Assembly (NCBI RefSeq): GCF_018614055.1
Contig: NZ_JAGGPB010000016.1
Location: forward strand, 1 to 64,000
Source of the DNA: Streptomyces sp. ISL-98
Lineage (GTDB): Bacteria; Actinomycetota; Actinomycetes; Streptomycetales; Streptomycetaceae
DNA length: 64,000 bases
Direction of reading: 5' to 3'
The notes under the pieces were generated by a model, which was not told the origin of the DNA, ran no database searches, and saw only the letters and a list, made by a program, of their open reading frames with translations. Positions 1 to 8,867 of the stretch are shown one piece after another. The number at the start of each line of letters is the position of its first letter. Position 1 is the stretch's first letter. The position numbers and the translations under genes were made by a program.

Positions 1-83
1 ATTATCAGACAGGCCTTAGTCCGGTCGAGGGGACTTCTCCGGCGTACGGGTACGAACCGGCGCATCCGTGGTACGAGAGGCAC

Positions 84-479
84 ATGCGTGTCTCGTGCTT
101 CGTCCCGCGCGCGGTGCGCCAGGGCGCGCTTACGACGCTGCTGGTGCTCACCGCGGTCTTCGCCATGGTGCTGGGGGTGGGCGGCGGGTTCGGTGCGGTC
201 TCGGCGCCCGAGGGACGCCCTGTCTCCGCCGCCGAGAGTGGCAACGGGGCAGGGGCGGAGGGCCAGCCGTCGGACGCCGCCGTCAGTGAGGTGCGGCCGG
301 CCGGCGAGAGCGCCAGGGGGAGCGCCAAGGGGCGTAGCCGGAAGGGGCACGCGGCAGGCCCGGTGGTCCCGTACCGGAGTACGCGCACGCCAGACCCGTC
401 CCCGCCCGAGCGGCCCGTGCCGCATCCGGCGACGGCACTCGGATCTTCGACCGTCCGGTGCGTGGTTCTGCGCTGCTGA
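84..479 (+). CDS. Small secreted protein of unknown function
   Basis: A 131-residue protein with an N-terminal signal peptide: basic start (MRVSCFVPRAVRQ), a hydrophobic run at about residues 16-33 and small residues around 38-45 where cleavage could occur. The mature part is rich in Ala, Gly, Ser, Pro and Arg and has no motif I recognise. ATG follows GAGAGG at a normal distance. The C-terminus carries two cysteines (VRCVVLRC). It precedes a 54-residue ORF and terB on the same strand. Codon use is typical for the region. It is probably real, but I infer this only from the start, signal peptide and position; function unknown. Confidence 0.5.
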   Translation: MRVSCFVPRAVRQGALTTLLVLTAVFAMVLGVGGGFGAVSAPEGRPVSAAESGNGAGAEGQPSDAAVSEVRPAGESARGSAKGRSRKGHAAGPVVPYRSTRTPDPSPPERPVPHPATALGSSTVRCVVLRC

Positions 480-530
480 GGGTGGCTTCGGCCAAGCGCT
501 CAACCACCCTCCACCGTAAGGAAGTCCGGC

Positions 531-695
531 ATGCCCATCGACCCGTACGCCGCAGTGAACGCCATGATCCGCGCCGAGGTAGCCCGCTCCTCCGACGAGC
601 ACGACTACGACCACGAGCAGCACGACTGCCAGCAGAGCAAGGGCGGCGAATGCCGCACCACAGGCGATGACCAGGCGGCTGCTCAACGCCCCTGA
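531..695 (+). CDS. 54-residue acidic small protein upstream of terB
   Basis: ATG is preceded by AAGGAAG (about 520-526) at good spacing. The peptide begins MPIDPYAAVNAMIRAEVAR, then an Asp/His/Glu/Gln-rich stretch and two cysteines, ending AAAQRP. The predicted N-terminal helix and the His/Asp-rich middle could bind metal, but that is speculation. It lies 63 nt upstream of the TerB gene and could be co-transcribed. The strong ribosome binding site and tight gene-sized frame make it likely to be real although it is short. No function can be given. Confidence 0.55.
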   Translation: MPIDPYAAVNAMIRAEVARSSDEHDYDHEQHDCQQSKGGECRTTGDDQAAAQRP

Positions 696-758
696 TAGCT
701 TCTACATGGTTGTAGAGGTAGACCAGCCGGCACCGACACAGACGGAGTTGAAGTTCTC

Positions 759-1214
759 ATGGCCCTGTGGGATCGCATCAAGGAATCCGCCCAGACGATG
801 CAAACCCAGCTGGAGGCGAAGAAGAACGACCTGAAGAGCGGCTCGTTCCGCGACGCGAGCATGGCGATGTGCGCACTCGTCGCCGCCGCCGACGGCTCCA
901 TCGACCCGGCCGAGCGCCAGCGGGTGGCCCAGCTCATCGCCACCAACGAGGTATTGAAGAACTTCCCCGCCGACGACCTCCAGCGTCGCTTCGACGACTA
1001 CCTGAACAAGCTCACCACCGACTTCGCCTTCGGCAAGGTGAGCGTGCTCCAGGAGGTCGCCAAGGCGAAGAAGAAGCCCGCCGAGGCCCGCGCCGTCATC
1101 CAGATCGGCATCGTCATCGGCGGCGCCGACGGCGATTTCGACAAGGACGAGCAGGCCCTCGTACGGGAGGCGTGCTTCACGCTCGACCTGCCGCCGCACG
1201 AGTTCGACCTTTAG
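759..1214 (+). CDS. terB: TerB-family tellurite resistance protein
   Basis: A 151-residue, all-helical cytoplasmic protein of normal TerB length. Two acidic loops of the family are visible: AADGSID at residues 43-49 and GGADGDFDKDE at 121-131; in characterised TerB these bind divalent metal. TerB proteins take part in tellurite, phage and colicin resistance modules and in actinomycetes they also occur as scattered stress proteins without a full ter operon, as here: no terC, D or Z gene adjoins. A TerF-like von Willebrand protein is encoded 22 kb away. A strong hairpin follows the stop codon, so the transcript probably ends here. Family assignment is firm; the role in this organism is inferred. 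Confidence 0.9.
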   Translation: MALWDRIKESAQTMQTQLEAKKNDLKSGSFRDASMAMCALVAAADGSIDPAERQRVAQLIATNEVLKNFPADDLQRRFDDYLNKLTTDFAFGKVSVLQEVAKAKKKPAEARAVIQIGIVIGGADGDFDKDEQALVREACFTLDLPPHEFDL

Positions 1215-1242
1215 CACCGAGGGCAGCGAGCGACGCATCACC

Positions 1243-1286
1243 GGAGGCGGCGGCACACGGCCGGAAGGCCGGGTGCCGCCGCCTCC
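1243..1286 (+). terminator. Hairpin terminator after terB
   Basis: A perfect 14-bp stem, 1243-1256 (GGAGGCGGCGGCAC) with 1273-1286, lies 29 nt after the terB stop. The 16-nt loop can itself pair (GGCCGGAAGGCCGG). There is no T-run, which is common for actinomycete terminators. Confidence 0.7.
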
Positions 1287-1794
1287 GCATAGCCGCGCAT
1301 ACCTGCCGAATGGCCCCGGCCCGCGTACAGAGTGGGGTAATGACCAGGCAAAGAAGCCGGTCGTATTGTGCACTTTCGGCCTGCCGTGCCCGGGAGTCCG
1401 CGATGCCCACGGCGGCCGGGCGGACCGGGAGGCAGATCATGGGTACGCGTCGACCGGCTCGCGCGAGCACTCGATGCACCCGCGAGGGGCACGAAACCGG
1501 ACACTCCACGACCAGCGAATGGTGTGGCTGGTGTCGGAGCCCCTTCGGTGACCTGACTCTCCAAGCCGCTGCGGAGAAGCCGGATGTTCCGAGTCGGCAC
1601 GGCTCTGTACACATGGACTTCACGCCATGGAGAGCGCCTCGGGGTTATTCAACTCCCTTGATTCTGCGTAAAGTTGATACTGCAGGCCTCCGGTGCGGTA
1701 CGCACATATCGAGAACCGGGGGTCTGCATCTATTGCAGGCCATGCACTGCGCGGCGACCTCAAAATCCTGTGGCATCAGCCTTACCGTGCCGAG
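1287..1794. other. Intergenic stretch without a convincing gene
   Basis: About 500 bases between the terB terminator and the PIG-V-like gene. Frames are open in several directions but lack ribosome binding sites and family resemblance. A less GC-rich part at about 1640-1700 probably holds the promoter of the downstream membrane protein. I see no RNA gene or repeat. Confidence 0.5.
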
Positions 1795-3003
1795 ATGTCA
1801 CAAGACCTGGCCACCGACCGAACGGCTGACCCCGCACAGCCGTTGACCACGTCTTGGCAGGCTCGCGCACGTGTCGCTTTGAGGGCTGCCGCTCCTGCCC
1901 TGTGCTGGTACGCCGCGGTCCGATTATCCGGGGTGCTGATCCTGGTCGTAGCAGCGTCCATGGCCGGGAAAGACGCGCTTCATCTGCTGGGCAGCCGATG
2001 GGACTCCGTGTGGTATCAGCAGATCGCCGAAAGCTGGTACGGCTACGAAGTTCGCCTCCCCGACGGCAGCCTCCACGCCGACCTGGCATTCTTCCCGCTC
2101 CTGCCCGCACTTGAGCGTGGCCTGTCCGAAATCCTGCCCATCAGCCTCGGGACTGCCGGCCTGGCAGTTTCCTGGACAGCTTCTCTAGTCGCCGCATGGG
2201 GCATTTACGCCGTCGGCGCGCACCTGCACGATCGCCGGACCGGCGTGATCCTCTCAGTGCTGTGGGGGGTGTACCCGACCGCTTTCGTACAGTCGATGGC
2301 CTACACCGAAACACTGTTCACCGCCGCGGCGGCATGGCTGCTCTACAGCGTGCTCACCGACCGGTGGATCACCGCTGGAGTACTCGCCACAGCAGCCGGC
2401 CTCACACGGCCCTCAGCGGCGGCGCTGATCGCCTCCCTCGGCATCACAGCCGTGATGATCCTGGTACGAGACCTTCGTGGGCGAACGGCCCTCAGCGAGG
2501 TGGTGCGTAACCGGCGGCGCATGATCGGGGGCATCGCCGTGGCCCCCCTGGGGTGGCTCGGCTACGTGGTCTTCGTCGGCATCCGCAGGCGGGACCCGCT
2601 CGGCTACTTCACCGTCCAGGGCGAGTGGGGCAACCACATCGACGGCGGAGCGGCGCTGGCCCGCTTCATCTGGAAGAACCTCACCGGCCCGGTGCCGCTG
2701 GCCGGAGCGGCCCTGGTTGCTGCGCTGGTGCTCCTGGGATGGGTGGTCTGGCTGTGCGTACGGCAGCAACAGCCCGCGCCGGTCCTGGCGTACACCATCG
2801 CCCTGGTGGCCCTGTCCCTCATCGGCGCCGGCTACTTCGGATCCCGCCCCCGGCTGATGATGCCCGCCTTCCCCCTCCTGCTCCCCGCCGCCGTCGCCCT
2901 CGCCGGCCGGCCCACGGTGCGGGCGCGGTGGGTCCTGGGCACGCTCGCTCTCGCCTCGGGAGCGTACGGAGCGATCACTCTCCTCGGCTCGGGCCCGCCG
3001 TAG
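1795..3003 (+). CDS. PIG-V-like membrane mannosyltransferase (GT-C fold)
   Basis: A 402-residue protein with about 9-10 membrane segments. The motif SRWDSVWYQ at residues 67-75 in the first outer loop, with its paired acidic/tryptophan residues, is the hallmark of PIG-V/GT-C glycosyltransferases, and YPTAFVQSMAYTETLF near 160-175 is also typical. These enzymes move a sugar from polyprenyl-phosphate donors to lipid or protein acceptors at the outer membrane face; the acceptor here is unknown. I chose the ATG at 1795 (MSQDLATD), because the frame upstream (from 1693) has no family-like sequence. It stands alone, with a 220-nt gap before the convergent helix-turn-helix gene. That gap is open on the minus strand but lacks a bounded gene. 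Confidence 0.8.
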   Translation: MSQDLATDRTADPAQPLTTSWQARARVALRAAAPALCWYAAVRLSGVLILVVAASMAGKDALHLLGSRWDSVWYQQIAESWYGYEVRLPDGSLHADLAFFPLLPALERGLSEILPISLGTAGLAVSWTASLVAAWGIYAVGAHLHDRRTGVILSVLWGVYPTAFVQSMAYTETLFTAAAAWLLYSVLTDRWITAGVLATAAGLTRPSAAALIASLGITAVMILVRDLRGRTALSEVVRNRRRMIGGIAVAPLGWLGYVVFVGIRRRDPLGYFTVQGEWGNHIDGGAALARFIWKNLTGPVPLAGAALVAALVLLGWVVWLCVRQQQPAPVLAYTIALVALSLIGAGYFGSRPRLMMPAFPLLLPAAVALAGRPTVRARWVLGTLALASGAYGAITLLGSGPP

Positions 3004-3223
3004 GGGCGCCCGAGCGCCCTGGTGGCGCCTCAAGGCAGCAGCACCACAGGTGATGTCCACTTCGGCCAGCCTGGTTGTGGCCTTGGCGATGGGCTGAACC
3101 TGGGGTTGGCGGTGGGAGGGCTGGGGCTGCAAGGGCCCCACTTCGACCTCCGGGCACACACCGGCCACGGCTCGAAGCGCCTGAAGGTGCGCTCGGTGGT
3201 CTTCCACGAAGCGCGCTGACGTG

Positions 3224-4168
3224 TCAATGCGTGGCAGCGACAGTCGCAACGAGGTCCCGCCACGGAACACGTCGGCGCGGCACTGACGCCGCGGCAGGAT
3301 GGTCGCTACGGCACCGGGGGCAGTGGGTTTCGTCAGCCAGGGGGCGGAAGGCGTGGTCCGGGCCCGGACCGGCGCAGGTGACCAGCGGCGTCACGGTGCG
3401 GGACGGGGGCAGTGCGTCGTACGGGACGCGCGTCTTCAGGGGCGCCGGGGCCGGGAGCTTTGCGGTGAGGCGGTGGCGGAGGAAGCCCACCGCCGACTGG
3501 ATGCCTCCGGCTGGCAGGCCTGCGGTGAGGGCGCGGCGCAGCTCCGCGGAGGTGATCCCTCGGCGCAGCCATTCCGCGGCGGTCGTGGCGAGGGTGCGGG
3601 CCTCGCGGGGGCCGAGGTAGAGGTCTCGGTGCTGGTGGCGCAGCCCGAGCAGTACGCGTTCCGCCTCGAAGAGTTCGGGGGTCGTGTCGGCGTCACCCAT
3701 TTCGGCCACCTCGACCACCTCGGCGTCTTTGGGTGGAGGGTGGGGAGTGTTCTTTTCTCCCGTCTTACGTTCCGTAGGAGAGCCACCGACCATCGGACGC
3801 GTCGGTTCTCCGACGGTCGGAGACTGCGCACTCGGCGGGATCCCGTGCCGGATGCACGACGCCTCCTCGCTCGTGAGGGTGACGTTCGCGAGGAGCTGGT
3901 CGGTGAACCAGCGTCCGCCCGAGCCCTGTTCGCGCCAGTGGTGAAAGAACCCGCAGGCCAGAAGCAGCTCTTTGGCTCGCTGATAGGCACGGCCGGTGAT
4001 GTTCAGCTTGGCCGCGTGCTCGCTGAGGGATTTGGACGCCTCGCTCTGCGGGAGGCCCTGCACGTAGATGAGCAGGAGTTTCGCTTCGGGGGTCAGGCGC
4101 GGGTGCCGGACGAGGTCGTTGGAAACCTTCGTGAAGCGGCTGGTGGGCGCGTTAGCATGACGAAGCAT
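3224..4168 (-). CDS. Helix-turn-helix protein resembling plasmid/ICE replication or transfer regulators
   Basis: A 314-residue protein. The N-terminal part (residues 10-85: SNDLVRHPRLTPEAKLLLIYVQGLP then SEHAAKLNITGRAYQRAKELL) looks like the winged-helix domain found in RepA-like and actinomycete plasmid regulatory proteins. The middle is a charged linker; the C-terminal third holds CAGPGPDHAFRPLADETHCPRCR, a possible CxnCxxC zinc site. ATG at 4168 has AAGGAGCC eight bases upstream, so the longer open frame to 4294 is not the start. Such genes are common next to integrated elements and in chromosomal cores of Streptomyces. No partner or integrase gene is near, so it may be a leftover of an element or a domesticated regulator. 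Confidence 0.6.
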   Translation of the reverse strand: MLRHANAPTSRFTKVSNDLVRHPRLTPEAKLLLIYVQGLPQSEASKSLSEHAAKLNITGRAYQRAKELLLACGFFHHWREQGSGGRWFTDQLLANVTLTSEEASCIRHGIPPSAQSPTVGEPTRPMVGGSPTERKTGEKNTPHPPPKDAEVVEVAEMGDADTTPELFEAERVLLGLRHQHRDLYLGPREARTLATTAAEWLRRGITSAELRRALTAGLPAGGIQSAVGFLRHRLTAKLPAPAPLKTRVPYDALPPSRTVTPLVTCAGPGPDHAFRPLADETHCPRCRSDHPAAASVPRRRVPWRDLVATVAATH

Positions 4169-4628
4169 CCCAGGGGCTCCTTGTAAGCCTCGATGGTGAA
4201 GGCCCTCGGAATGGTGTTGGTAGCACCGCCGGGGGCCGCTCCGCGCGACAAGACGTACGCAGAGAGTGATTGCGCGATCACGGTACCGCACCAACTACGC
4301 TCCGTGCGCACAGCTTTGGGGATCGCGGCGATCAGCACCCCGCCGACCGCGGCACACGCCGCTACGCCCGACTCTCACACCGATCACCGCGTCTCGTGAT
4401 CGGAACGAGACACCCCAAGGGTCCCCATGCCCAGGCATGCAAGTGTCCTCTTCCACACACAAGGCACGCTAAGAACTCCCCAGTCCCGCATGGGCTTCGG
4501 CCTGGCCGTTCCCCCGTTCCAGGTGTCCGTTCCGGCTTACCTGGTGAGGCCGCTGCGTCCGCAGGGCCTTGTGTGGCGAACCGGGTTGCGAGGGCGGCTC
4601 GGTGGACTTCCCGGGAGCGGAAAACCCC
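4169..4628. other. Divergent intergenic region
   Basis: About 460 bases between two divergently transcribed genes. A 68-codon plus-strand frame (4193-4399) has no ribosome binding site and is not called. The region presumably holds promoters for both neighbours. No clear repeat or RNA seen. Confidence 0.4.
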
Positions 4629-4796
4629 ATGAACGATGACGGTGCGAGCAGCGCGCTGCTACTGGTTCTGCTGGTCCTGCTGATCGGCGGGATCACCACC
4701 TATGTGGCCTTCATCAACCCCCTGTTGGGGGTGGCGATCGTCGTCGGCGTAGTGGTCGCCGCGTTCGCGTACCAGCTGCTGAAGGGCGGTAAGTAA
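4629..4796 (+). CDS. 55-residue two-segment membrane protein
   Basis: Starts MNDDGASSALLL and consists almost wholly of two membrane segments (about 8-27 and 30-50), ending LLKGGK. A GGGAG sequence lies at a suitable distance before ATG 4629. Short double-span proteins like this are frequent in actinomycetes and mostly uncharacterised. The sigma-factor gene follows 145 nt downstream on the same strand. Function unknown. Confidence 0.6.
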   Translation: MNDDGASSALLLVLLVLLIGGITTYVAFINPLLGVAIVVGVVVAAFAYQLLKGGK

Positions 4797-4940
4797 CCCG
4801 GACCGAGCAGTCAATGGCCAACGCATTACGCAAAGTTCTTGCGGTCTCCTTCCCCCGATCACGCCCCCAGCGACGGCTTACCCGCTGAGGGCGACCGCCA
4901 CCAATACGCCCTGAGAGGCGCGAGGGAAGGGATTACCCCC

Positions 4941-5594
4941 ATGGCACAAGGACCCGTAGCGCGTGGCGTGGAGGGCGGCGAACCGTCGCTCCCCATCGCT
5001 CACGCGGCGGTGCCCAAGACGCGTGAGCCGGAAAGGGGCACGATCCCGCCCCCGCGCGCGACGGTCGTGAGCGAGGAGGTGAGAGCACAACTCGACGCCG
5101 AGCTTCGCGCGCTCAGCAGCCCGATCCGGCAGTGGATCGCGCAGGCCGGATTCGGGCCTCATATGGACGAGATCCATTCGGCCACCCTGGTGCGGATCTT
5201 CAAGGCGCGCATCAAGCCCGGTTTCATCTACTCCCAGGGCGACGAGGGGCGGGCGTTCGCCTGGCATGCCACGCGTCTGGAGATCCTGGAGTTCCTGCGA
5301 CGCAAGGGCAAGGCCAGGGAGATCCCGGTCGACGAGCTTCCCGAACCGCCCGTCGGCCGCGGCGACGATCCGGACACCGAGGCGGTGCTGCTTCGGCGCA
5401 GCATCCGGGCGTTCCTCGCCAAGTACTTGCCGGACAAGGAGCGCGAGGTGTACGAGCTGCGCTATCTGCACGATCTCAAGGTCGGCGAGATCGCCGCTCA
5501 CCTGCAGATCGACCGTAAGACGGTCTCCACGCGCCTGCGAAAGGCCCAGGAGCTCGTGGACGCCGCCAGAGGCGAGTTGGACCTGGAGGGCTAG
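4941..5594 (+). CDS. ECF-like RNA polymerase sigma factor
   Basis: A 217-residue protein. Residues 50-130 correspond to a divergent region 2 (for example GRAFAWHATRLEILEFLRRK) and residues 155-205 to region 4, with the helix-turn-helix VGEIAAHLQIDRKTVSTRLRKAQ at 181-203 that contacts the -35 element. The N-terminal 45 residues are Pro/Ala-rich and not conserved. ATG 4941 is preceded by GGGAAGGGATT. It is followed 101 nt later by a membrane protein on the same strand, which could be its antagonist or sensor although no zinc anti-sigma motif is present. The regulon cannot be read from the window. Confidence 0.8.
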   Translation: MAQGPVARGVEGGEPSLPIAHAAVPKTREPERGTIPPPRATVVSEEVRAQLDAELRALSSPIRQWIAQAGFGPHMDEIHSATLVRIFKARIKPGFIYSQGDEGRAFAWHATRLEILEFLRRKGKAREIPVDELPEPPVGRGDDPDTEAVLLRRSIRAFLAKYLPDKEREVYELRYLHDLKVGEIAAHLQIDRKTVSTRLRKAQELVDAARGELDLEG

Positions 5595-5695
5595 GCCCCC
5601 TCTAGGGATCACGGTGCTGTCCGCCATCGGCGACAAGCACCGTGATCCCGGGAGGGGCCCTCGCCGGGCTCCTGAGAAGGGGAAGGAAGGAATCC

Positions 5696-6166
5696 GTGTC
5701 GGAAGATTACGTGACCCACGATGCCCTCCTCGCGCGTCTGCAGGAGAGCAACAACCGTCTCGCCGAGCAGTACAGGGACGAAACGGATGAGGAGTGGGCG
5801 GCCACGATGGACCTCGTCGCTGCGCGCGCCGAGCAGGAAATCGCGGATGAAGCGGATGCGGCGGATGAAGCCGTCCTCGGCGAGGCCGAGTCCGCAGTCG
5901 TCTCCACCATCGCCATCCCGAGGACCATGTGGTGCCTCGGACCGCTGCTGATCACCGTGGGAGCCACCATGACCGTGTACCTCATCGACTTCAATCCGGT
6001 GCAGACCATGACGGCCGTCGCGGTCATCGCTGTCGCCGCGGTCATCCTGCTCGTTCTCACGGGCTTGGGCACTCCCGCCGGCCGCTGGGGGCTGCATGGG
6101 CGGTTGTCCCATGCAGGCAGGGGCGCCGCGGCGACAACTGGAACAGATATCCGGCTGCACCGATGA
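5696..6166 (+). CDS. Two-span membrane protein downstream of the sigma factor
   Basis: GTG 5696 is preceded by GGGAAGGAAGGAATCC. The 156-residue product has a soluble, strongly acidic N-terminal half (residues 1-65, rich in Glu, Asp and Ala, probably helical), two membrane segments (79-97 and 103-124) and a Gly/Arg-rich tail. The soluble-then-membrane layout and adjacency to a sigma gene suggest a membrane regulator, but it lacks the HxxxCxxC motif of ZAS anti-sigma factors. Role is inferred from context only. Confidence 0.6.
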   Translation: MSEDYVTHDALLARLQESNNRLAEQYRDETDEEWAATMDLVAARAEQEIADEADAADEAVLGEAESAVVSTIAIPRTMWCLGPLLITVGATMTVYLIDFNPVQTMTAVAVIAVAAVILLVLTGLGTPAGRWGLHGRLSHAGRGAAATTGTDIRLHR

Positions 6167-6241
6167 ACCGCCGGCCCCGGGGCGGAATCGGCCATGGAAG
6201 GAGAGCGATGGGCAGAACGGCGTAACGCCGCACCACGCGAG

Positions 6242-6267
6242 GGGCCCGGCATAGGGGGGCCGGGCCC
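6242..6267. terminator. Short GC hairpin
   Basis: Nine-bp arms GGGCCCGGC (6242-6250) and GCCGGGCCC (6259-6267) lie about 75 nt after the membrane protein stop. Likely a terminator. Confidence 0.45.
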
Positions 6268-6433
6268 TCCCGCCGTGCGTGCCTCATCGACGCTATTCCG
6301 GGGGATGTGCCGGGACGACTACCGGGAGCAACCTCCCTGGGCGTGATCCGTGCGGCGACGTCGTGCCGTTCGAGCGGCAGCTCGCGGATCTCGCGCTCGT
6401 CTGCGGCGGCAACTCGCTCATTACGATGGCCAT

Positions 6434-6844
6434 ATGGGTGAGGCGAACGCGTACGTACGTTTTCAGGGGACAGTGCGGAGCCCCCGCGGCCACTTCCCCG
6501 GGGTCTTCGCGCTCGTCAATAATCTCGCGCGCGAGGGGAAGCTGACCGCCGAGCAGGAGCGGTTCCGGCGGGCGGGCAATGACTGGTACGACGCGGCGTA
6601 CACCGATCCCAGCACCGTCGATCCGAGCGTCTACGACGACCGCGTCAACCCGGGGGCCGTGGCCTGGTTCAAGCCGACGGCCGTTGGGCTGATCGCTCGC
6701 GTGGGCGGGTACCTGGAGATCCTCGCCGCCCACGGCGTCGACTGCCGCCTCCTGCGGTCGGCGGATCCTGGGCGCGTCGTGTACGAGGACGCGCACCAGG
6801 TCGTCGTCGTGCCGTACGAGCGGCTCGCTCACTTGCGGTTGTAG
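6434..6844 (+). CDS. Conserved-looking 136-residue protein of unknown function
   Basis: Starts MGEANAYVRFQGTVRSPRGHFPGVFALVNNLAR. The sequence alternates charged and hydrophobic segments with a folded, non-repetitive composition (many aromatic residues: WYDAAYTD, VAWFKPTA), typical of a soluble globular protein. I chose ATG 6434 because upstream codons are Arg/Ala-rich and atypical. Its 3' end overlaps the convergent ABC permease gene by 16 nt. I do not recognise the family. Confidence 0.55.
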   Translation: MGEANAYVRFQGTVRSPRGHFPGVFALVNNLAREGKLTAEQERFRRAGNDWYDAAYTDPSTVDPSVYDDRVNPGAVAWFKPTAVGLIARVGGYLEILAAHGVDCRLLRSADPGRVVYEDAHQVVVVPYERLAHLRL

Positions 6845-7707
6845 AGCCGCATCGTGACCGTACCGAAGGCCAGCAGGAGTGCTGCCGACCAGCCGAGTGA
6901 CCAGGCGATGTCTGCCGTCGGCCAGTTTCCGGCCATCAATTCGCGGACCGCCGTGGACACATGGGATACCGGGCTGTTGTTGACGAACGCCTGGAGCCAG
7001 CCCGGCATCGTCTTCGGGTCGACAAAGACGTTGCTCAGGAAGGTCAGCGGGAAAATCACCATCATGCTGACGCCCATCACCGACTTCTCGGTGCGCAGCA
7101 GCAGTCCGAACATCGTCCAGATCCACGAGAACGAGAACGAGAAGACCATCAGCAGTGCCACTCCGGCGAGGATCCCGACCACTCCGCCGTCCGCGCGGTA
7201 GCCGATGATCATGCCGACCGACAGCATCACGGCGGACGCGATCAGATAGCGGATCACATCGCCGAGCAGGTAGCCGACCATTGGCGCCGGGCGCCAGATC
7301 GGCAGCGTGCGGAAGCGGTCGAAGACGCCTTTGGTGATGTCGTTGTTGACGGCGACGCCCGTGTACATCGTGATCATCACGATGCTCATGGTGAGGATGC
7401 CGGGCAGCAGGAACTGGATGTACTCGTCCACCGATCCGGCCAGCGCCCCTCCGAAGAGGTACGCGTACATCAGCACCATCATGATCGGGAACGCAGTCAC
7501 GTCGAAGAGCTGCTCGGGCACGTGCTTGATCTTGAGCATGGCCCGCCAGCCGAAGGTGAGTGAGGCGGAGAGCGCGCTCGGGCGCGGCGGGCGGTCCTTG
7601 TTCAGGAGCAGCGCGGCCAGTTCCTCGGCCTTCGGGGCTTCCAGGGCCAGTTGGTCGAGGCCCTTGCCGTTGTCCCTGTCCTTGTCCGTTGTGGTTACCG
7701 TGCTCAT
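6829..7707 (-). CDS. ABC-2 type exporter permease (DrrB-like)
   Basis: A 292-residue membrane protein with six predicted spans in the C-terminal 230 residues. Family landmarks are [20 protein letters not shown], the [16 protein letters not shown] segment after the first loop, and [24 protein letters not shown] before the last span. The first 60 residues are a cytoplasmic extension. It forms the membrane pore for the ATPase encoded just upstream; the genes overlap by four bases (ATGA at 7704-7707), indicating translational coupling. DrrAB-type pairs export hydrophobic drugs or lipids; the substrate here is unknown. Confidence 0.9.
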   Translation of the reverse strand: MSTVTTTDKDRDNGKGLDQLALEAPKAEELAALLLNKDRPPRPSALSASLTFGWRAMLKIKHVPEQLFDVTAFPIMMVLMYAYLFGGALAGSVDEYIQFLLPGILTMSIVMITMYTGVAVNNDITKGVFDRFRTLPIWRPAPMVGYLLGDVIRYLIASAVMLSVGMIIGYRADGGVVGILAGVALLMVFSFSFSWIWTMFGLLLRTEKSVMGVSMMVIFPLTFLSNVFVDPKTMPGWLQAFVNNSPVSHVSTAVRELMAGNWPTADIAWSLGWSAALLLAFGTVTMRLYNRK

Positions 7708-8723
7708 GCCGTCACCCCCTCCATGTCCTTGTCGTCCTTGTCCTTCTGATCAGGCCTTTTGTCCGTCAGGGCCAGGAAGACCTCGTCCAGACTGGGCTGG
7801 CCCAGCGCGAAGTTGTCCACGGTGATCCCGGACCTGGCGAGCTCGGACAGTGCCCGCGCCGCCTGTTCCGCCGCACCCAGGTCGCTCGCGTGTCCGTTGA
7901 CCGTGGCGGTCAGGGCCACCGGGTCGGGGTCCAGCTGGACAGTGGCGTTCAGGGAGCGCGTCAGCACCTTCTCGGCCTCCGGCCGCTGTGCGGCATCGCG
8001 CAGGCGCAGGTGTACGGAGCCTGAGCCGACCGACGCCTTGAGCTCGCCCTTCGTGCCCTCGGCGATGACCTTGCCGTGGTCGATCACCGCGATACGGGAC
8101 GCCAAGTGGTCGGCCTCGTCCAGGTATTGCGTGGTCAGCAGCACCGTCGTGCCCTGCGCCACGACCGCCCTGATGATGTCCCACACCTGGTTGCGGCTGC
8201 GCGGGTCGAGGCCGGTCGTCGGTTCGTCAAGGAAGAGCAGGTCGGGCGTGTTGAGGATGCTCGCGGCGATGTCGATACGCCGCCTCATGCCGCCGGAGAA
8301 GTTCTTGACCTGGCGGTCGGCCGCGTCCGCGAGCCCGAAGGCCTCCAGGAGCTGGGCCGACCTGGCGCGGGCGGCCGGCTTGGAGTGGCCGAGCAGGCGG
8401 CCGAGGAGGACCAGGTTCTCCGTACCTGTGAGGTCCTCGTCGACGGACGCGTACTGGCCGGTGAGGCTGACCCTCGACCGTACGGCGTCGGCCTCGCGCA
8501 CCACGTCCTTGCCGAAGACGTGGGCCTGCCCGCCGTCCGGCCGCAGCAGGGTGGCGAGCATCCGCACGGCGGTCGTCTTGCCCGCGCCGTTCGGTCCGAG
8601 CAGGCCGTAGACCGTGCCGGCGGGCACGGCCAGATCTATACCGCCCACGGCCCGGTTCCGGCCGAACACTTTCACCAGGCCCGACGTCTCGATGGCTAGG
8701 TCCGGGCCGCGCTGTGCACTCAT
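7704..8723 (-). CDS. ABC exporter ATP-binding protein (DrrA-like)
   Basis: A 339-residue ATPase: Walker A GPNGAGKT at residues 43-50, signature FSGGMRRR at 142-149, Walker B LLFLDEP at 162-168 and a following TTGLD. The long C-terminal region after residue 230 is the DrrA-type domain. ATG 8723 (MSAQRGPD) is preferred over an in-frame upstream ATG because the extra 27 codons are Arg/Asp/Gly low-complexity. It is the first gene of a two-gene operon with the permease. No TetR regulator adjoins. The leader (8724-8867) contains short direct repeats such as GTTGACCGTCC. Confidence 0.92.
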   Translation of the reverse strand: MSAQRGPDLAIETSGLVKVFGRNRAVGGIDLAVPAGTVYGLLGPNGAGKTTAVRMLATLLRPDGGQAHVFGKDVVREADAVRSRVSLTGQYASVDEDLTGTENLVLLGRLLGHSKPAARARSAQLLEAFGLADAADRQVKNFSGGMRRRIDIAASILNTPDLLFLDEPTTGLDPRSRNQVWDIIRAVVAQGTTVLLTTQYLDEADHLASRIAVIDHGKVIAEGTKGELKASVGSGSVHLRLRDAAQRPEAEKVLTRSLNATVQLDPDPVALTATVNGHASDLGAAEQAARALSELARSGITVDNFALGQPSLDEVFLALTDKRPDQKDKDDKDMEGVTA

Positions 8724-8867
8724 TCTTCCGCCCCTCCGGGGTCGAGGTTGACCGTCCGAATGTCGGCCGTCCGAGTGTTGACCGTCCCGGACTCCGGAAG
8801 TCATCGGTGCTCGGCTGCCCGGTTGCTCAGCTGCCCGGCTGCCCTGCTGCTCGCGTGCCGTGCCCGG

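Noticed and set aside
2413..3270. 285-codon minus-strand frame spanning the 3' end of the PIG-V-like gene
   Set aside because: Only its first 90 codons are outside the membrane-protein gene; no bounded end or recognised family.
4193..4399. 68-codon plus-strand frame between divergent genes
   Set aside because: No ribosome binding site, no similarity and not bounded by typical codon use.
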